DNA of 64,000 nt from positions 3,100,001 through 3,164,000 of the forward strand of contig NZ_CP074570.1 in assembly GCF_019900845.1 (NCBI RefSeq), in the 5' to 3' direction. The notes beneath the pieces were generated by a model. That model had not been told where the DNA came from and ran no database searches. It worked only from the letters and a program-made list of their open reading frames with translations. This document shows, piece after piece, positions 28,067-37,433 of this stretch; the stretch's first letter is position 1; each line of letters opens with the position of its first letter. Position numbers and translations under genes: made by a program. Source of the DNA: Paraneptunicella aestuarii (GTDB lineage: Bacteria > Pseudomonadota > Gammaproteobacteria > Enterobacterales > Alteromonadaceae).

Positions 28067-29371
28067 ATGAGCAACTTACCTGAAGTATCCTATATGCAAG
28101 GCTTTGGTAACGAACATGAAACCGAAGCGTTACCGGGCGCCCTCCCGGTTGGACAATTCAGTCCGCAAAAATGTCCGTATAATCTCTACGCAGAACAGTT
28201 TAGTAGCACGGCCTTTACCGCGCCTCGCGCCAATAATCGCCGCACCTGGATGTATCGCATTCGTCCTTCCATCGCTATGGGCGATTATGTGCCAGTCGAT
28301 AAGGGCATGATCCGCACAGGCCCCATTACCGAAGCACCTTGCCCGCCTAACGTGATGCGTTGGGACGCATTACCGATTCCTGAAGAGCCGACTGATTTTG
28401 TTGAAGGTTTGATTACTGTGGCAGCCAATGGTGATGCCCGTACATTGGCAGGTATCGGTATTCACGTATACACCGCCAATACAGGCATGGGAAACAAGTT
28501 CTTCAACAACGCCGACGGCGAAATGCTGTTCGTTCCTCAGCAAGGTGAACTACTGGCTTATACCGAACTGGGCATTTTGCATGTGAAGCCCGGTGAGATC
28601 ATGGTTATTCCTCGTGGTATCAAGTTCAAAATTGAACTGCCTAATGGCCCTGTTCGTGGTTATATTTGCGAAAACTACGGCGGCGATTTCCACTTACCAG
28701 AACGTGGCCCGGTCGGTGCAAACGGCTATGCTAACGACAGAGACTTCCAATACCCTGTTGCCTGGTTTGAAGATGTCGATGGCCAATTCAGCCTGACCAC
28801 CAAATTCGCTGGAGAATTATTCCAGGCTGAGATGGATCATTCCCCATTAGATGTTGTGGCCTGGACTGGCAACAGTTCTCCATACAAATACGATCTGTCA
28901 CGCTTTAACGTAATGAATACCGTTAGCTTTGATCATCCGGATCCGTCTATTTTCACCGTATTAACCTCACAAACCAACACTCCGGGCGTAGCCAACTGCG
29001 ACTTCGTTATCTTCCCACCTCGCTGGATGGTGGCAGAAAACACTTTCCGTCCACCTTGGTATCACCGCAACATCATGAGTGAATTCATGGGCTTGATCGA
29101 AGGTGTGTACGATGCCAAAGAGAAAGGGTTTGTACCCGGCGGCATGAGCTTGCATAATTGCATGACGCCACACGGCCCAGAAGCCGATGTATTTGAAAAG
29201 GCGAGCAATGTTGATTTAGCACCACAACGCTATGAAAACACCTTGGCCTTTATGTTTGAATCCTGCTATCCGATTGCGCCAACCAAATTTGCACTGGAAA
29301 CCTCTGCTCGTCAGAAAGACTATTTGCAATGCTGGGGCAATCTGAAGAAATATTTCGATGGCAACCCATAA
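28067..29371 (+). CDS. hmgA: Homogentisate 1,2-dioxygenase
   Basis: A 434-residue non-haem iron ring-cleavage enzyme with the full family signature: YMQGFGNEHETEALPGALP at the N-terminus, and the iron-ligand region WYHRNIMSEFMGL followed by HNCMTPHGPE. It cleaves homogentisate to maleylacetoacetate. It lies 44 bases after mhaB and 17 before fahA in one transcription unit. Confidence 0.96.
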   Translation: MSNLPEVSYMQGFGNEHETEALPGALPVGQFSPQKCPYNLYAEQFSSTAFTAPRANNRRTWMYRIRPSIAMGDYVPVDKGMIRTGPITEAPCPPNVMRWDALPIPEEPTDFVEGLITVAANGDARTLAGIGIHVYTANTGMGNKFFNNADGEMLFVPQQGELLAYTELGILHVKPGEIMVIPRGIKFKIELPNGPVRGYICENYGGDFHLPERGPVGANGYANDRDFQYPVAWFEDVDGQFSLTTKFAGELFQAEMDHSPLDVVAWTGNSSPYKYDLSRFNVMNTVSFDHPDPSIFTVLTSQTNTPGVANCDFVIFPPRWMVAENTFRPPWYHRNIMSEFMGLIEGVYDAKEKGFVPGGMSLHNCMTPHGPEADVFEKASNVDLAPQRYENTLAFMFESCYPIAPTKFALETSARQKDYLQCWGNLKKYFDGNP

Positions 29372-29388
29372 TCCACGGTAAATATTGA

Positions 29389-30705
29389 ATGAGTTTAATT
29401 AATGAAACCCATGACGCATCGCTCACCAGTTGGGTGAGCAGTGCCAATGTTGAAAATTGTGATTTCCCGATCCAAAACCTTCCCTTCGCCACTTTTAAGC
29501 GCAAAGGCAGCAACGAAGCTCTACGCGGCGGCGTTGCTATTGGCGACCAAATTCTGGATTTGGCTCAAGTAGCCCAATCCGGCTTATTCTCTGGCGAAGT
29601 GCAAGATGCCTTGCAGGCTGCGTCAGAAACCACGCTGAACAAATTAATGGGCTTGGGCAGTAAAGCTAACAGCGCATTGCGTTTAGCTCTGTCCAGAGCA
29701 TTGCGCACGGGTTCAGAGCAGCAAGCCACGCTGGAAAGCTGCCTGGTGGCTCAAGCCGATGCAGAGTACGGTATGCCTTGTACGATTGGTGACTACACCG
29801 ATTTTTACACCTCAGTCTATCACGCCACTGCGGTCGGTTCTTTGTTCCGCCCAGACAACCCTTTGCTGCCTAACTACAAATGGGTACCGATCGGTTATCA
29901 CGGTCGCTCTTCTACCATTGGTATTTCCGGGCAAAGCTTCCATCGTCCTCAAGGTCAAACCAAAGCGCCTGACGCAGACGAGCCGTCTTTTGGCCCTTGT
30001 AAGCGTTTGGACTACGAACTGGAAATGGGTATTTTCATTGGTAAGGGTAACGAGATGGGACACCCAATCAAGATCACCGACGCCGATGATCATGTATTTG
30101 GATTGTGTCTGTTTAACGATTGGTCTGCGCGAGACATTCAAGCTTGGGAATATCAGCCACTGGGGCCATTCCTGGCGAAAAACTTCGCATCGACAATTTC
30201 TCCCTGGATTGTCACTACCGAAGCGCTAGCGCCGTATCGTGTTGCGTTTAGTCGCCCAGCGGAAGATCCTCAGCCAATGGAATATCTCAGCTCTTCGTTC
30301 AACTCAGAACAAGGCAGCTTTGACGTTCAACTGGAATGCTTACTGGAAACCGAAAAAATGCGTAATGCCGGCGATGATGCTGCATTGCTGTCAAAGTCCA
30401 GCTTTAAGCATTCTTATTGGACAGTGGCGCAAATGGTGACACACCACAGTGTTAACGGCTGTGCCATGCAACCGGGCGACTTACTGGGCTCTGGCACTCA
30501 ATCAGGCCCAGAACACGAAGAAGCCGGTTCATTATTAGAACTGACTCGTGGCGGTAAAGAAGCTATCAGTTTGCCAAATGGCGAAGAGCGTAAGTTCCTG
30601 GAAGATGGCGATGCCGTCATTATGCGTGGATATTGTGCCAAAGATGGCTTTGCCCGTATCGGTTTTGGTGAAGTGGTAGGTACAGTGCTTCCCGCACTAA
30701 AATAG
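29389..30705 (+). CDS. fahA: Fumarylacetoacetase
   Basis: A 438-residue fumarylacetoacetate hydrolase: DYTDFYTSVYHA (metal ligand Asp and catalytic His region), GYHGRSSTI, DYELEMGIFIG and FNDWSARDIQAWEY. It splits fumarylacetoacetate to fumarate and acetoacetate, the last step of the homogentisate route. The isomerase that supplies its substrate (maleylacetoacetate isomerase) is not seen after it; a terminator follows directly. Confidence 0.96.
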   Translation: MSLINETHDASLTSWVSSANVENCDFPIQNLPFATFKRKGSNEALRGGVAIGDQILDLAQVAQSGLFSGEVQDALQAASETTLNKLMGLGSKANSALRLALSRALRTGSEQQATLESCLVAQADAEYGMPCTIGDYTDFYTSVYHATAVGSLFRPDNPLLPNYKWVPIGYHGRSSTIGISGQSFHRPQGQTKAPDADEPSFGPCKRLDYELEMGIFIGKGNEMGHPIKITDADDHVFGLCLFNDWSARDIQAWEYQPLGPFLAKNFASTISPWIVTTEALAPYRVAFSRPAEDPQPMEYLSSSFNSEQGSFDVQLECLLETEKMRNAGDDAALLSKSSFKHSYWTVAQMVTHHSVNGCAMQPGDLLGSGTQSGPEHEEAGSLLELTRGGKEAISLPNGEERKFLEDGDAVIMRGYCAKDGFARIGFGEVVGTVLPALK

Positions 30706-30726
30706 TTAAGTTATCATCCCTTGTTC

Positions 30727-30760
30727 AAGCGGGTATATGTTCACATAACCCGCTTTTTTA
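30727..30760 (+). terminator. Intrinsic terminator after fahA
   Basis: Stem AAGCGGGT / ACCCGCTT with an inner TATGT / ACATA extension, followed by TTTTTT. It ends the mhaAB-hmgA-fahA operon. Confidence 0.88.
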
Positions 30761-31002
30761 ATATCAGCTCATTCAAATACTAATCATAATGCTTAAGCCT
30801 GCCGATACAGGATTCATACCTATTAAAACAAATCCATTCCCATAATCTTTGCTTAAACTTAACCTGTTAGGTATAAGTGTTTATAAGATTAAGAAGAATA
30901 ACAATAAGAGACCCAAAGATAATTTTGCTAATGTCAGAGATAAGGTCAAAAAATCGATCAACAGTAAGCCCAGACATTGAGCAAAACAATGGTTTGTAAC
31001 CT

Positions 31003-32625
31003 ATGGACAAACAGATAGCATCAACGTCAAAAGTGCTCGTAATAGATGACCAAACTCTGGCTAAAGGGTACATGAAGTATTCATTGGAAGAACTAGGCTT
31101 CGAAGACATTATCTACATAGAACGGGCTCAAGACGCCTTGGTCAAAATTCGCCAAACCCGTTTCGATCTGATTATTTGCTCTTATGATCTGAAAAAAGAT
31201 TTAGACGGCTACTTTCTCTACGACGAACTCAAAGCCAACCAGGAAATATCTCCCGGCACAGCCTTTGTCTTTATCAGTGCAGACACCAGCGCCGAGTTAA
31301 TCCATAGCATCGTTGAATTACAACCCGACGACTTTCTCGCCAAGCCCTTTACCGTAGCAGAGATGGACAAACGCCTGACCAAGCTCATGGCAAGAAAGCG
31401 CGCATTAAAGAAAATCTATCGCAAAATGGACAAAGGCGATATGCCCGGGGCATTGGAAGAAGTTGAGCAATTTTTAACAACACCTGAAAATTCCCAATAT
31501 TTTCCTATTGCCTTGAAAACCAAAGGCGAGCTGTTTCTAGCCTGCAATAAAGCGCAGGAAGCGAAAGATTTCTATTCCGCCATTCTCAATGTTCAGAACT
31601 TCACCTGGGCACAAGTGGGATTGGTAAAAGCCCTGCTACTTTTAGATGAAGACGAAGAAGCGGAGAAACGCATACTGAGACTCGCCTTTAAGCCAGATTC
31701 CCAGCTGCTCGCCTACGACCTGCTGACCATGCTGCAAATCAAAAAAGAAGATTATGAAACGGCGTTGGAAAGTACGGTAATGGCGACTCAGGTGTCCCCA
31801 AGAAATATTCGCCGGCATAAACAGGCCGTAGATTTATCACGCATCAATAACGACTATAAAACCCAGTTTGAAGAAGCAAAAAATATCGTAAAGTTCGCTA
31901 AAAACTCCATTCACGATAAACCGGAAATTTACCTGAATGTGGCGCGCGCTGGCATTGATTACGCATTAACCACCGACGAAGACGAATCTTTCAAACTGGC
32001 ACAACAAGCCAGTGATTTTCTGCGTCAATTTGAAGCGTCAGGCAATAAGCAGGAAATAGAAGAGCAGCTGGCTGTTGCCAATGCCCGCTTGATGTATCTG
32101 CAAAACGACAAGGAAAATGCGCTGAAAATGATGGAGCAATTCAGCAATAACAACTGGGAAAATGCCGACATGGAAGACTTGCTCGACAAAGCCAAAGCCT
32201 TTCATGAATTGGGATTACATCCGCAATCACAAGCCATCATGGACGAGATCGAAAAACGTTGCATGAGCGGTGATGACCAAAGCCAGTTATTCCTGAAATA
32301 TGTGAAGAAGGAAAAACAACAGCGCATTGATATCAAGGATTCGCCGAGAGATCTGAATAACCATGCGGTTGAATTTTATGAACGTGGAGACTTGGAAAGC
32401 GCACTTAAGTCCTTCCGCCAAGCCTTTACCGTTATGCCCAAAAATCCGTCTATTGCCCTTAACTTACTGCAAACCATGGCAATGCGAGCCAGAGAAAAAG
32501 GGCTTCCTAAGGGCGCGAAAGAGGTAATTAACAGCTGCATTAAAACCATTGAAGAAGGGCAACTCAACGAAGAGCAGCAACTGCGCTATGAAAAAATCAG
32601 GGGCTTTTTGGATTCGTTGGGTTAA
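31003..32625 (+). CDS. Receiver-domain/TPR protein with a degenerate phosphoacceptor
   Basis: A 540-residue protein: receiver domain (residues about 9-130) and then tetratricopeptide-like helices to the end. The acidic pair (Asp15, Asp16) and the conserved Lys114 of FLAKPF are present. The phosphoacceptor Asp of the family stretch FDLIICDYDL is Ser60 here (FDLIICSYDL), with Asp62 two residues on. Normal phosphorylation is therefore doubtful, and the domain may act as a constitutive or protein-binding pseudo-receiver. There is no histidine kinase or output domain nearby. The ribosome binding site is weak; the start is set by the beginning of the receiver domain. Confidence 0.85.
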   Translation: MDKQIASTSKVLVIDDQTLAKGYMKYSLEELGFEDIIYIERAQDALVKIRQTRFDLIICSYDLKKDLDGYFLYDELKANQEISPGTAFVFISADTSAELIHSIVELQPDDFLAKPFTVAEMDKRLTKLMARKRALKKIYRKMDKGDMPGALEEVEQFLTTPENSQYFPIALKTKGELFLACNKAQEAKDFYSAILNVQNFTWAQVGLVKALLLLDEDEEAEKRILRLAFKPDSQLLAYDLLTMLQIKKEDYETALESTVMATQVSPRNIRRHKQAVDLSRINNDYKTQFEEAKNIVKFAKNSIHDKPEIYLNVARAGIDYALTTDEDESFKLAQQASDFLRQFEASGNKQEIEEQLAVANARLMYLQNDKENALKMMEQFSNNNWENADMEDLLDKAKAFHELGLHPQSQAIMDEIEKRCMSGDDQSQLFLKYVKKEKQQRIDIKDSPRDLNNHAVEFYERGDLESALKSFRQAFTVMPKNPSIALNLLQTMAMRAREKGLPKGAKEVINSCIKTIEEGQLNEEQQLRYEKIRGFLDSLG

Positions 32626-32639
32626 AAAAACACCAACAT

Positions 32640-33209
32640 TTAAACGCTATTACCATTAATAATTGATTTAATTTCCTCGACACTAAATGGTATTTTCCGA
32701 GTATGAGCAATGCGATGGCAAGTTGGGCATAAAGAAACCAAGTCATTCAAACTGACTTCTCTCACACCTGAATCAGCTACCGGGAATATGTGGTGGCATT
32801 CGATAACAAATTTGCCATTATGACTCAACCTGAACCCACAAGCTTGGCAAGTGAAATCATCTCTCTTTTTGCACTCTAAAGCGATATTTCGATTCCGATA
32901 TAAAAACGTGGTATCTAAATCTATTTCATACCCTTCAATAGCAGCTAGATCATCCAGTTCGTATATAGGTTGAGTAGTTTCATGGTGCTTCTTTCTTTTA
33001 GTTGAATCACTTAACGAACAAAATGGATTGCGTTCTAAATGTTCAAAATGAGCTTTCATACGACCACCTGCTTTATGAGCCCTAACAGGTTCACCACACT
33101 CCTTACAAATGAACGATAACGTCTTTTTACCAGCTCGGTTTCTTAAAATTAGTGCACTATCTATATCAATAACATTGCCCTCATATTTACACTCTGTAGC
33201 AGCAACCAT
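32640..33209 (-). CDS. HNH endonuclease-domain protein
   Basis: A 189-residue protein with a C-terminal HNH motif: CQACGF, ECHHIFPVADSG and LCPTCHRIAH (two Cys pairs framing the His-Asn-His core). The N-terminal half has a further CKECGEPV pair and nearby His residues, as in zinc-binding modules that precede HNH nucleases in defence or mobile proteins. The AT-rich coding sequence and lack of related neighbours suggest acquisition. A very strong ribosome binding site (GGAGGAAAC) precedes the ATG. The stop is 14 bases from the convergent TPR gene. Confidence 0.82.
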   Translation of the reverse strand: MVAATECKYEGNVIDIDSALILRNRAGKKTLSFICKECGEPVRAHKAGGRMKAHFEHLERNPFCSLSDSTKRKKHHETTQPIYELDDLAAIEGYEIDLDTTFLYRNRNIALECKKRDDFTCQACGFRLSHNGKFVIECHHIFPVADSGVREVSLNDLVSLCPTCHRIAHTRKIPFSVEEIKSIINGNSV

Positions 33210-33371
33210 GTTTCCTCCGGATCATCATATTTAATTCATACATTCAGAACAGCATTTACAACCAACAGAAACAGAAATTAGACTCCAATAACTAATTGAT
33301 AACAATTGACTATTTTGCAGTACAATAACCACAGTTTTTCATGATTCACTTTATTCTCTGGCGTATCTCTC

Positions 33372-35198
33372 ATGCGACATAATCGTTTTCCTGTTGATCC
33401 CGATACCGAAATTAACTGGCGTGTTTTAAAAGACCTGTATCCCTATTTACTGGAATTTAAAAGCCGCATTATGCTGGCGCTTATCTGCCTGGTAGCCGCC
33501 AAAATCGCGACCATTGGCTTGCCCTTTATTCTCAAACACATTGTCGATGGGCTAAATACCAAAGATGTCGTTTCCCAACTGGTGATCGTTCCTATCGCTT
33601 TGATCATCGCTTACGGCGGTTTGCGCTTTGCCAACGTCATGTTAAGTGAGATCCGCGACACCTTATTTGGACGAGTAACCGAACGTGCTATGCGCAGAAT
33701 CGGCTTAAAAGTGTTCGAACACCTTCACAGCCTGGATTTGGATTTTCACCTGAACCGCCAAACAGGTGGTTTGTCTCGTGATATGGAGCGCGGTACAAAT
33801 GGCGTCAGTTTCTTAATGCGCTTTATGATTTTTAATATTGTGCCTACGCTGTTTGAAGTGGTTGCAGTGGTTGGCGTGTTGTTCTACCAATACGGCTTTG
33901 GATTCGCCACCATCATATTGTCAGCGGTTGTTGCCTATGTATTGTTCTCCATGAAAGCAACGGACTGGCGCACACGCTATGTCAGGGAAATGAATCAGGC
34001 TGATTCATCGTCAAACTCCCGCGCTATAGACAGTTTGCTCAACTATGAAACCGTTAAATACTTCAATAACGAGCAATATGAAGCTAACCGTTATGATGTC
34101 GATCTGGAAAGTTGGGAAACCGCTCGACGCAAAAACCGCTTATCGTTATTCGCATTAAATGGCGGGCAAGCCTTTATCATAGCCACTGCAATGACAGCCA
34201 TGTTGGCGTTTGCCGGATACGGCGTACAAAGTGGCGACATGACCATTGGTGATTTTGTATTAATTAACGCCATCACTATGCAGATTTTCATGCCGCTTAA
34301 CTTCCTTGGATTTGTTTATCGCGAGATCCGCAGTTCACTTGCCAATATCGAGAACATGTTCAACCTGCTCAAGAAAGAACCTCAGATCAAGGATGCTGAA
34401 AATGCAACTGAACTATCCATCAAAGACGGCGCGATTCGCTTTGAACATGTCGCGTTTCACTATCATGAAGACCGCCCTATCCTGCAAAACGTGTCTTTCG
34501 ATATCAAACCCGGTCAGAAGGTCGCGGTGGTAGGCGAAAGCGGCGCAGGCAAATCGACTCTGGTTAAACTATTATTCCGCTTCTACGACGTAACAGACGG
34601 CGCAATTACCATTGATGGGCAAGATATCCGTAAGGTCAGCCAAAGCTCATTACGCAAAGTTATCGGCATAGTGCCGCAAGATACCGTTTTGTTTAACGAT
34701 ACCTTGCTGGAAAACATTCGCTATGGACGCCCCGACGCCAGCGACGAAGAGGTACAGCAAGCAATACGTATGGCGCATTTGGAGCAGTTTATTGAAAAAC
34801 TGCCACAAGGCACAGAAACCAAAGTCGGCGAGCGAGGTTTGAAGCTTTCTGGCGGAGAAAAACAACGCGTTGCCATCGCCAGAACCATATTAAAACGTCC
34901 GCCTATTATGTTATTTGATGAAGCCACCTCATCTTTGGATAGCCAATCAGAACAAGCCATTTTGCATGCTCTAAAAGAAATTGCTCAAGGCCATACCAGT
35001 CTGGTGATTGCCCATAGGCTTTCCACCATTATTGATGCTGATAATATTATCGTGATGGACAAAGGGCGCGTCGCCGAGCAAGGCAATCATCAAAGCTTAC
35101 TGCAAAAAGACGGTCTATATGCCAAGCTTTGGCAAGCTCAGCAACATTCTCGTGAAATTGATATTGAAAAAGGGACTGACATCCATTCCCCCATGTAA
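33372..35198 (+). CDS. Atm1-type ABC exporter (half-transporter, membrane-ATPase fusion)
   Basis: A 608-residue half transporter: six-helix membrane domain (residues about 35-320) with the Atm1 signature LLNYETVKYFNNE, then an ATPase domain with Walker A GESGAGKST, signature LSGGEKQR, Walker B IMLFDEATSSLD and the H-loop IAHRLST. Bacterial Atm1 relatives export glutathione-derived or metal-thiol compounds. It borders the PKS locus but faces away from it; the Atm1 signature argues for a housekeeping role rather than polyketide export. Confidence 0.9.
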   Translation: MRHNRFPVDPDTEINWRVLKDLYPYLLEFKSRIMLALICLVAAKIATIGLPFILKHIVDGLNTKDVVSQLVIVPIALIIAYGGLRFANVMLSEIRDTLFGRVTERAMRRIGLKVFEHLHSLDLDFHLNRQTGGLSRDMERGTNGVSFLMRFMIFNIVPTLFEVVAVVGVLFYQYGFGFATIILSAVVAYVLFSMKATDWRTRYVREMNQADSSSNSRAIDSLLNYETVKYFNNEQYEANRYDVDLESWETARRKNRLSLFALNGGQAFIIATAMTAMLAFAGYGVQSGDMTIGDFVLINAITMQIFMPLNFLGFVYREIRSSLANIENMFNLLKKEPQIKDAENATELSIKDGAIRFEHVAFHYHEDRPILQNVSFDIKPGQKVAVVGESGAGKSTLVKLLFRFYDVTDGAITIDGQDIRKVSQSSLRKVIGIVPQDTVLFNDTLLENIRYGRPDASDEEVQQAIRMAHLEQFIEKLPQGTETKVGERGLKLSGGEKQRVAIARTILKRPPIMLFDEATSSLDSQSEQAILHALKEIAQGHTSLVIAHRLSTIIDADNIIVMDKGRVAEQGNHQSLLQKDGLYAKLWQAQQHSREIDIEKGTDIHSPM

Positions 35199-35230
35199 TG
35201 GATAGCTTAACAGTTATGAATTAAGCTCCA
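35199..35230. terminator. Hairpin between convergent genes, possible terminator
   Basis: TGGATAGCTTAA / TTAAGCTCCA arms with a 2-base bulge lie between the ABC exporter and the metallophosphoesterase. There is no clear T run, so termination is uncertain. Confidence 0.35.
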
Positions 35231-35295
35231 TAAATGCGCATCCAAGTGCCAATGAAAGAAAATTTCAAAAAATAAAGGATTGAGCAGCGCTATCA

Positions 35296-36054
35296 CTAAT
35301 CCTCATACACACACAATAATTCCTTCATGGAAATATTGTGTTCAGAGGGGTATCCAAAAGCGTTGTTAATGTATTTCACACCATCAATCGTGACGTGACG
35401 ATTCACATGGCTGTGACCATACACATGAATATCAGGATCCAGTCTACGCACTTGTTCTTCCAGCATATTGCTACCCAAGGCAGGGTAAACAAAGCGGTAG
35501 TTCTGTGGAATATAAGGGGGCATTAAATCGATACGGGGAAGAAAGTGCGAAAAGCTGATAACCGTCTCGTTTTTAACATCCAGATAAGGCTCATTCCGCT
35601 CAATGAAAAACTGGGTGATGTCTTCTTGCCCCAGCTCGTCGGGCCAACGGCATAAGCGGAAATCCATCCAGGTATCCAATAACATCTTGGAAGGTTCAGC
35701 AAAAGAAAAGTCATACCAGCCTAACAAGGGAACAATGGACACTCCCCCATCATGATACGGTTCCATTAAAACACCGGTTTCTTCCGCGACTTCACAAATA
35801 TCATAATACTTCTGGAATGAGTGTTCAGTTTTGTCTCTAACAACCCACAACTCGTGGTTACCAGGCACAAATAACACCTTTTTGAATTTTTGCTGCAACG
35901 ATTGAAAACTTTCACGCAGCATACCTAGATTTTCGGTTAGATCCCCGGCCAGAATTAAAACGTCGTCCACATATTCTTCTGCGGAGAGGTTAAGTAACCA
36001 TTCCCGGTTTTCTTTGTAATCAATGTGAACATCAGATACAACAAAAACTCTCAT
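35296..36054 (-). CDS. Calcineurin-like metallophosphoesterase
   Basis: A 252-residue metallophosphoesterase with the complete motif series: VVSDVHID, LAGDLTEN, VPGNHELW, ISFSHFLP and VYGHSHVN, which bind the two metals. There is no signal peptide, so it acts in the cytoplasm. It is the last minus-strand gene after the PKS accessory genes, 142 bases downstream of the second AT. It may be an unrelated phosphatase, or may act on a phosphorylated intermediate, as the CalL phosphatase does in calyculin biosynthesis. No kinase gene is visible. Confidence 0.85.
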   Translation of the reverse strand: MRVFVVSDVHIDYKENREWLLNLSAEEYVDDVLILAGDLTENLGMLRESFQSLQQKFKKVLFVPGNHELWVVRDKTEHSFQKYYDICEVAEETGVLMEPYHDGGVSIVPLLGWYDFSFAEPSKMLLDTWMDFRLCRWPDELGQEDITQFFIERNEPYLDVKNETVISFSHFLPRIDLMPPYIPQNYRFVYPALGSNMLEEQVRRLDPDIHVYGHSHVNRHVTIDGVKYINNAFGYPSEHNISMKELLCVYED

Positions 36055-36196
36055 AATCCCGCTTGCTTTTATCTAAATTAATCCGTACTAACCAGAGGTA
36101 AAATCCCAACGCCAGTAGCCTGTTTTAACCTGCCTACAAGCGGATATTTGCGTAAGATTTTTGTCACCAAGACCGACACTATATATAAGGAAAACC

Positions 36197-37153
36197 TTAA
36201 GTCAATTGTAAGTAATCCCGCATTTTTTCTATGGAATTTAAATTTTTACCAAATTGGTTTATCACTTCCACATGAGTGGAATCAGAATTTAATGGTAGCA
36301 AGTATTTTACAAAAGTTGCCAAAGAACCACTTGGACCAACGTCAACAAAGGTAAAATTACCTCTACCTAACATGTTTGTGACCGTTTCAGAAAATTCTAT
36401 GGGGTAACGGATTAAATCCCACAAATACTCAGGTGTCACTTCGTCAATTTGCCCTTTCGTAAAACAGGAAAAGGTAGGAATATTGACATTTCCCGGATAC
36501 AACCCCTTCACCATTTGCATAAATCTATCCTTTAGGGGATCCATAATTTCTGTATGGAAACCATAGTTCACAGGCAAACGCTGACAAATTACCTTTCTAT
36601 CCAACATGGCTTGATTAACCCGGCGAATATCCGCATCCAGTCCACTCACAACAAAATTCTTATTGAAATTACGTGCTGTTACCCAGGTGTTGACAAACAA
36701 TTCCGGCTCTTGTTTCACAAGATCTTCCGACTCAATAATCGCTAACATGCCAGAATAAGGGCTCTCGGCTTGCAGCAAGTGTGCATAATCCACCAAAAAC
36801 TGTAAGGCATCTTCCAATTCAATCGCGCCAGATATTACCGCTGCAGTAAATTCACCCAAGCTATAACCCAACAGATAATCCGGTTGTAAGCCCATCTCCA
36901 TGAGCATACGAGCCAAGCTGAACTCGATACATAGCAAAGCGGGGTTGGTATGCAAAATATTGTCAAAAGCCTGTGTACGGTCTTCCTGCTTGTAGACAAT
37001 ATCCATCAGGGATTCACCCAACATTGGCTCTACGATTTCATCGCAGTGATCCATCCACAATTGGAAGCGAGGGTGATTTTCATAGAGTTCTTTGCCCATA
37101 TGAAAATACTGTGAACCCTGGCCAGAAAACATAAAGACAACTGGTTTTTGCAT
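36197..37153 (-). CDS. Trans-acting acyltransferase homologue, acyl-hydrolase (PedC-like) type
   Basis: A 318-residue FabD-fold protein: FSGQGSQYFHMGKEL, nucleophile Ser98 in GYSLGEF, and YGFHTEIMD with the catalytic His. It differs from the other AT in the window at the nucleophile flank (GYSLGE against GHSLGE) and in the His motif (YGFHT against GAFHS). Those variants fit the acyl-hydrolase branch of trans-AT clusters (PedC type), which removes stalled acyl groups from ACPs. A second elongating AT is the alternative. It is downstream of the PQQ-dehydrogenase gene on the same strand. Confidence 0.8.
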   Translation of the reverse strand: MQKPVVFMFSGQGSQYFHMGKELYENHPRFQLWMDHCDEIVEPMLGESLMDIVYKQEDRTQAFDNILHTNPALLCIEFSLARMLMEMGLQPDYLLGYSLGEFTAAVISGAIELEDALQFLVDYAHLLQAESPYSGMLAIIESEDLVKQEPELFVNTWVTARNFNKNFVVSGLDADIRRVNQAMLDRKVICQRLPVNYGFHTEIMDPLKDRFMQMVKGLYPGNVNIPTFSCFTKGQIDEVTPEYLWDLIRYPIEFSETVTNMLGRGNFTFVDVGPSGSLATFVKYLLPLNSDSTHVEVINQFGKNLNSIEKMRDYLQLT

Positions 37154-37391
37154 GTAAAAAATCCATCGAGGCTATTAGTATAACTATCCAACAATTATCA
37201 ATATAAGCACCATAAGAAGCGCTATAACTGTCTGAAAATAAACCTGAACGCTTGCCGATGCATCAGCCCACAAGCAGGTTGTGAGACTATAAGATACAAC
37301 TCGAATTATGCGGGACAGGAAAGGCGATTATTTACTTGTTGAATAGCACATTCAGTAAATAAACAATCGGATTTCCAGTCTAAAGGAAGGA

Positions 37392-37424
37392 GCAGAACGA
37401 ACCACTTGTTGTGATCCGTTCTGC
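37392..37424 (-). terminator. Hairpin terminator after the PQQ-dehydrogenase gene
   Basis: GCAGAACG / CGTTCTGC arms lie about 10 bases beyond the stop codon and are followed on the minus strand by the T-rich TCCTTCCTTTA. A second hairpin (ATTTACT / AGTAAAT) is at 37330-37360. Together they suggest that the dehydrogenase is a separate transcription unit. Confidence 0.6.
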
Positions 37425-37433
37425 CAAATGAGA

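Noticed and set aside
33372..35198. Dedicated polyketide exporter
   Set aside because: The membrane domain carries the Atm1 signature (NYETVKYFNNE) and the gene is transcribed away from the cluster, so a housekeeping role is more likely.
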